Shown: one piece after another, positions 61,508 through 64,000 of the stretch | Numbering within the stretch: position 1 is the first letter of the stretch | How the letters are laid out: each line of letters opens with the position of its first letter | Origin: Costus lasius | Lineage: Eukaryota > Streptophyta > Magnoliopsida > Zingiberales > Costaceae | Direction of reading: 5' to 3' | NCBI GenBank assembly: GCA_027563935.2 | Contig: CM050449.1 | Location: 16,638,735 to 16,702,734 of the forward strand | DNA length: 64,000 nt | Program-made: the position numbers and the translations under genes | The notes under the pieces: generated by a model | What the model was told of the DNA's origin: nothing | Databases searched by the model: none | The model's input: only the letters and a program-made list of their open reading frames with translations

Positions 61508-63020
61508 TGACAAATCCCGCAAGTGCACGGTTATGTCAAAGTAATATAAAAGATGTCGAATCTCATAGGGAACAAGGTTAAGTACTAGAAAATCTAACTC
61601 TTGATAGCTAAGTGAATCGAAACAGGGTTTTGAAAACTTAATTCAAAAATGAGAAATCGAAGCTATGTGGGTAGAGAATAAATATGAGAGAGGGATCAGG
61701 GCTATGGTTTCCACCATGCCGACGATCTTAATCGCGCTTAAAAATATCGGTTACTTGGATTTATGATTTTGCACAAGGAATCTATCCCTAGCGTACAAGG
61801 TGCCCCCTCTCGAGTGTACACCCCGGTGTTTGTCAAAGACGATCTCCTACTCTCGCGGTGGATCATTTCAGACAAACCTAATGAGTTCTATGGGAGATTA
61901 ATGAAACCCTCAAGCAAAAACCAAGCACTCTCATGTCGAGGTTTTGCAAGTTTTACTAAGAAGATCTGCCCTTACGATCCTCCTCTCGGTATGAATCGTA
62001 ACGGCTGAAACATGAAAATACTTGGCCAAGATAAAATCATGAGATTTGCACATCAAAGTAAAATACGCTCACAATATAATCCAAATAACTGAATTAGAAC
62101 AAGGATTGCAATTAAGAATCGTCAACGGGCTTCAACCGAGCCCTGAAAAAGGGTTTACGCTACAATCGTCATTGAAATGCTCAAAATCTCTCTTTAAAGG
62201 GAAATAAAACTACAAGGAAGTGAATCTGAGAGGAAGGAGACGATAAACTGAAAGTAATCTGCAGAAATTGTGATGATTTGATGGTTCGAACTCTGAAAAT
62301 TGCCTCAGGAACACCTCGTCGCCGTGTTCTTCCACCCTAGCCACTTCGTCGCCTGATTGCTTGATGATTAGGGCGTAAAATTTTGGGCTTTTATATCTCC
62401 TGTCTTCTCCTTCAAATCAGCTTTCCAAAGAAGCCTCCCTTGCCAAATTTGGACGCCAAATGGGTTAGAAATCGAAGAGAATCCGATTAGGTGTCGGACG
62501 CACATTCGCCCCGCTCGAAATCAAGGGTGAACCCCGCCAGGTTCACCTGGTCGTGAAGCTCTCTAGACTGTTTTGGCTGGAAGAAGCATGGGTGAACCCC
62601 GCCGTGTTCACCTGGTCGTAATGTGCTCTGGCCAATTTGGGTGAGATGCAGCAAAGAGAATGACGGGTGAACCCAGCCGGGTTCACCTGCCCGTGATGTC
62701 TTCTGTGAGTATCTTGCTGTCTGGCGAAAGCATCGGTGAACCCGTGGGGTTCACCTAGCCGTATTTTTTCATGTTAACTCCAATTGAGCCCAAATTTGAC
62801 GAGTGGCTTCATTTTCACGTGGGGAATCACCCCGTGACCTTAAAATCTTCAAAAGACATCAAAATTGGATGATTTTGTCTAAAATTCCACAAGAATGGGA
62901 AAATATGAAGATTCCGAAGCTTTTAAGCAAATAAGTCTCGAAAGAGTGTAAAAATATTACAATAGGCCTAGATTTATCATGGAATAATAAGAAAAATTAC
63001 TACTAAAATGTAAGGCATCA
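61508..63020 (-). mobile_element. LTR of a nested retrotransposon that leaves the window
   Basis: On the minus strand the 1513-bp LTR begins TGATGCCTTACATT and ends GCGGGATTTGTCA (TG...CA). To its right, in minus reading, GCTTGAGGACAAGCAAAG and a purine-rich AAGTCTGGAGTG tract lead into it, as at the 3' end of many plant LTR elements. This is therefore the 3' LTR, and the rest of the element lies to the right, beyond the window. It carries four palindromic repeats at 62525-62755. Superfamily is not decided: Athila-like Ty3/gypsy is my guess. Confidence 0.65.
62525..62755. repeat. Four-copy palindrome array in the nested LTR
   Basis: Copies at 62525-62547, 62591-62613, 62665-62687 and 62735-62755 share the form GGTGAACCC-n-GGGTTCACC. 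They are spaced 66, 74 and 70 bp apart (start to start), and each is followed within a few bases by CGT or CCGT. Spacer sequences differ from one another while the palindromes are kept. Confidence 0.9.
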
Positions 63021-64000
63021 AAACACTCCAGACTTAAATCTTTGCTTGTCCTCAAGCAAATAAAATAAGATGAAATACAAAATGGGTAGAGTAATCTTTC
63101 GTGTTGAGGTATACATCCAAGTTAGAAAAAAACATTTAATAGCAATCCAAGATCTAATCAGGAGAAATCAAATAAATAGTTGTTTCAAGTGTTCAATAGT
63201 CTGATCCCACAATAACTAGATGCCAAATAACTTAGTAAGCAACAAACATAAAATTCAACCAAGCCTACATAACGCTCATGCAATTCCAATTCTTCCAAGT
63301 CAAATTGTTGGGGGTTAACTCATATCCTTAGGTACCATTGCCAATTTTTCGCAATGCCAAGGTAGAGGAGTCTTCCTATAGGTTCCACTTCACATTTCTT
63401 AGATTTCAACTCATATCCTTCGGTACCACTGCCAAATTTTTGTGGTGCCAAGTAGAGGAATCTAAGTGTGAGTTTTTTTTTATACAAGCTCAGCAATAGA
63501 TACCATATCCTTTGTAACAAATGCAGTATCCCCCCAACAATAGAAAAGAATTCAAGGAATAACTAAGCAATTATGCATTACGGTATGATTCTTATGTAAA
63601 TTGCAAGCTTGAGTTGATTAGACAGTCATAGGAATATTTGACTCACTAATGAACAACCTAAAGTCAAGCCAAATTACAAGATTTCAAAATCATAGAACAC
63701 ATGGACATGATCATGAAGTATCTCTAACAGGGAGGTATTTTCAACAATCATTGATTAATCCTTGCCAATCATGCATTCAACTTTGAAAATTTTGAAATGG
63801 CTGTCATAGGACAAGGCTACTATACTCTTATCATGATAGAAGAATAAACTTGTGAATTATAAACATCATGACATTGCGATATGTACCTCATGCAAACCTA
63901 TAAGAAAAATTCACACAGCATGTATGAAGACCATAGTGATCATAGTAGAGTTCCAAGATAAGCAATAAAGTAAAGGCCAAGGTGTCATACAGAACTGTCA
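63021..64000 (-). mobile_element. 3' internal region of the nested LTR element (partial)
   Basis: This is the end of the internal region next to the LTR. It has no recognisable gag or pol block, only a short repeated piece (CTCATATCCT-GGTACCA at 63318 and 63410). It is presumably the untranslated 3' part, with coding regions beyond the window. Confidence 0.45.

Overview
The window is nuclear DNA from a flowering plant, probably a monocot. Genes are split by many GT-AG introns, the single large ERF exon is very GC-rich, and the spaces between genes are AT-rich and full of LTR retrotransposons and small DNA transposons. I cannot name the species. There are no operons, CRISPR arrays, phage or other prokaryotic features.

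Eight protein-coding genes could be built exon by exon with consistent splice phases. From left to right: the first coding exon of an Asterix-like ER protein (minus, the rest lies off the left edge); a two-RRM hnRNP-type RNA-binding protein (plus); translocon-associated protein beta, TRAP-beta (plus, with a 6-nt microexon); a CFL1-like WW-domain protein (minus); a bHLH factor of the bHLH137/BEE/CIB type (plus, seven coding exons); a plastid acyl carrier protein (plus); a Mei2-like three-RRM protein (plus, 13 coding exons, 991 aa); and an ERF group X AP2 factor (plus) whose frame has no ATG where the protein should start. Asterix and TRAP-beta both act at the ER translocon, but on present evidence they are simply neighbours.

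The rest is mostly mobile DNA. One family of LTR elements, with ends of the type TGTTAGGCC...GGGCGTGACA, appears four times. Two are solo LTRs with perfect 5-bp target duplications (8859-10529 and 28172-29444). One is a complete element with two 1228-bp LTRs and a gag region but no pol (16517-20571, target duplication ACAGG). One is an older gag-only element (58199-61507) whose 3' LTR is cut by a further LTR element at 61508 that runs off the right edge. The gag-only design matches the non-autonomous TR-GAG class. DNA transposons include a decayed PIF/Harbinger-like element carrying a broken MYB/SANT-like gene (30857-32863), two hAT-type MITEs with 8-bp target duplications (11998-12592 and 56565-57117), and Tourist-like candidates.

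I found no clear undescribed gene system. The points most worth a second look are the gag-only family with a conserved hairpin just before its polypurine tract, the four-copy palindrome array in the LTR at 62.5 kb, the missing ATG of the ERF gene, the TRAP-beta microexon, and the uORF and frame-preserving intron of the Mei2-like gene.
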